From the NCBI GenBank assembly GCA_041662605.1, contig JBAZSD010000007.1, positions 62,001 through 126,000 of the forward strand: a DNA stretch of 64,000 nt, in the 5' to 3' direction. A model generated the notes under the pieces. It had not been told where the DNA came from. It ran no database searches and saw only the letters and a list, made by a program, of their open reading frames with translations. Shown in pieces: positions 62,894-64,000 of the stretch. The position numbers and the translations under genes were made by a program. Position 1 is the first letter of the stretch; each line of letters starts with the position of its first letter. Source of the DNA: Desulfomonilaceae bacterium. Lineage in GTDB: Bacteria > Desulfobacterota > Desulfomonilia > Desulfomonilales > Desulfomonilaceae.

Positions 62894-63558
62894 AATTGAA
62901 CTATTGCCCACTTCGCTTGTCTTCGCCATTGAAGCCAACAATTCGGAGCTTCACAATCATTTTCTTCCTCGATGTGGTCTGCTGCCTTTTGCTCGCTAGT
63001 TGTGACGTTGCGCCTGTGAAACCTGAAGAAGTTTTTATGCTTTACAGGGAAAGAATGAACACCGAAAAAGTTCAGGATGCGAGAAATCTTCTTTCCCCCG
63101 CCTCTCTCGAACTTGTGAAACAAATAGACCAACGATACAAGTTGGGGCAACCCCCTGAAAAACTGGCTCTCTTAAATATTCTGGACCCCGTCTCTCCTCC
63201 TGTCTTGGTGAAAACGGATGAAGGACTGGCCATCTTGCAGGTCAGGACATTAAAAGGAGCTTCACGTCTCATACGATTAACCCGCACAGACTCCAAGTCC
63301 CCATGGAAAATAGATCTGACCGAAGAACTCAAATCCTTACAGCTATTCCTTGAAGCCAAGGAGGCCCTCAGTGGTTTGCAACAGCAAGCGGGAGAATTTG
63401 CGGCTTCGTGGAAGGCTCTCGATAACCAGTTGGAAAAAATGGGCGGCCCAGAGGCAGAGCCAAAAGTTCAGCCTCAGGTCAAAGATATGAATCAAAAGCC
63501 GGTCAGGATGAAGCCTCCAACCAAACAAATGAAAAAAGACGAGAAGAAATCACGCTGA
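62890..63558 (+). CDS. Lipoprotein of unknown function
   Basis: 222 aa. A hydrophobic segment FTIIFFLDVVCCLLLASC ends in a lipobox (LLASC, Cys about residue 38). The mature part resembles DUF4878-type lumazine-like lipoproteins only loosely (PEEVFMLYRERMNTEKVQ near its start). The tail is Lys/Pro/Met-rich (MKPPTKQMKKDEKKSR). It overlaps the hybrid kinase by 4 bp, so it is translationally coupled and may be an envelope partner or sensor for the phosphorelay (inference). Confidence 0.78.
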   Translation: MKLNYCPLRLSSPLKPTIRSFTIIFFLDVVCCLLLASCDVAPVKPEEVFMLYRERMNTEKVQDARNLLSPASLELVKQIDQRYKLGQPPEKLALLNILDPVSPPVLVKTDEGLAILQVRTLKGASRLIRLTRTDSKSPWKIDLTEELKSLQLFLEAKEALSGLQQQAGEFAASWKALDNQLEKMGGPEAEPKVQPQVKDMNQKPVRMKPPTKQMKKDEKKSR

Positions 63559-63588
63559 AATGAAGCGTTCTTTTGACCTTTCGAATTG

Positions 63589-64000
63589 CTACTTAGGGGA
63601 GTCACGCAACTTTTCAAGCTCAGATGTGAGGATCCCATTGACCAATTGTGGGTTCGCCTTACCACGCGTGGCTTTCATGGTCTGCCCCACAAAAAATCCC
63701 ATTAACTGGGTCTTGCCTTCCAAAAAGCGAGACACCTCTGTAGGGTTATCCTTTAATATTTTAACGATGATTCCTGACAACTCTGAAACATCTGAAACCT
63801 GAATCAGTCCTTTATCTTTGACTATTTGAGCAGGACTCTTGCCCGAAATCCACATCTCCTCAAAGACCGTTTTTCCAATTTTTCCTGATATCGTGCCGTC
63901 CTCGATCATCTTGAGAAGATCCGCAAGATCTTTTGGCTGGACAGGGGCTGAGGCTACTGATGAATCCTGTCCCTTCAATACCCTCATAAACTCGGTCATC
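63589..64000 (-). CDS. gatB: Aspartyl/glutamyl-tRNA amidotransferase subunit B, C-terminal part
   Basis: The last ~136 residues, running off the right edge. They form the GatB/YqeY domain: LADLLKMIEDGTISGKIGKTVF and the end MKATRGKANPQLVNGILTSEL, read here as DGTISGKIGKTVFEEM and TRGKANPQLVNGIL. GatCAB amidates Glu-tRNA(Gln) and Asp-tRNA(Asn); the tail domain holds the tRNA. The catalytic kinase-like part lies outside the window. It converges on the lipoprotein gene with about 30 bp between. Confidence 0.95.
   Translation of the reverse strand, partial: MTEFMRVLKGQDSSVASAPVQPKDLADLLKMIEDGTISGKIGKTVFEEMWISGKSPAQIVKDKGLIQVSDVSELSGIIVKILKDNPTEVSRFLEGKTQLMGFFVGQTMKATRGKANPQLVNGILTSELEKLRDSPK

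Overview
The window reads as chromosomal DNA from a Gram-negative anaerobe of the sulfate-reducing or syntrophic deltaproteobacterial type (Desulfobacterota). The pointers are a periplasmic selenocysteine formate dehydrogenase with FdhE, a fatty-acid beta-oxidation operon with CoA-transferase and acyl-CoA synthetase, GatB-type amidotransferase, moderate GC, and large families of secreted TPR, CHAT and caspase proteins. A Desulfomonile- or Syntrophobacter-like host is an inference; no rRNA is present to settle it.

Layout. 1-3.1 kb holds housekeeping genes: the end of an unidentified gene, ispE, tRNA-Gln(TTG), a Lys-rich small protein, an M50 site-2-type protease and scpA. 3.2-7.5 kb is an RND efflux pair (lipoprotein adaptor plus HAE1-type pump). 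7.5-17.6 kb is a fatty-acid catabolism block: thiolase, FadB-like bifunctional enzyme, second thiolase, TetR regulator, acyl-CoA dehydrogenase, acyl-CoA synthetase, hotdog-fold protein and CaiB-type CoA transferase, with a 9+9 bp palindrome on the leading promoter. 17.7-20.3 kb holds a cysteine desulfurase, a lipid kinase and an orphan BrnA-like antitoxin followed by the last 17 codons of a lost CHAT gene.

20.6-43.7 kb is the most unusual part: 13 genes in one direction, headed by an ECF sigma factor and a membrane anti-sigma factor. Then come OmpA-domain proteins, two exported TPR-CHAT proteins, two exported caspase-like (C14) proteins carrying DUF4384 domains, a free-standing DUF4384 protein, a kinesin-light-chain-like TPR protein, a basic low-complexity protein and a FecR-domain Cys-rich protein. 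Nearly all carry signal peptides and all four protease-like proteins keep their His/Cys pair. I read it as an envelope-located CHAT/caspase network under its own sigma factor, with OmpA domains as possible peptidoglycan anchors. Decayed pieces (an OmpA pseudogene inside it, a CHAT tail just outside) show the locus has been duplicated and trimmed.

44-46.5 kb has a RelE-type toxin-antitoxin pair, whose toxin frame is broken by one base in an A-run and which is flanked by 22-bp direct repeats, and an unrecognised exported protein. 46.5-52.3 kb is a formate dehydrogenase region (Gate-domain membrane protein, fdhE, terminator, fdhB, selenoprotein fdhA). 52.7-64 kb carries a small membrane protein, an Fe-S/flavodoxin-type reductase, an exported VIT/VWA-like protein, a Ski2-type helicase, O-acetylhomoserine sulfhydrylase, a coupled histidine kinase / response-regulator-kinase / lipoprotein operon, and the 3' part of gatB.
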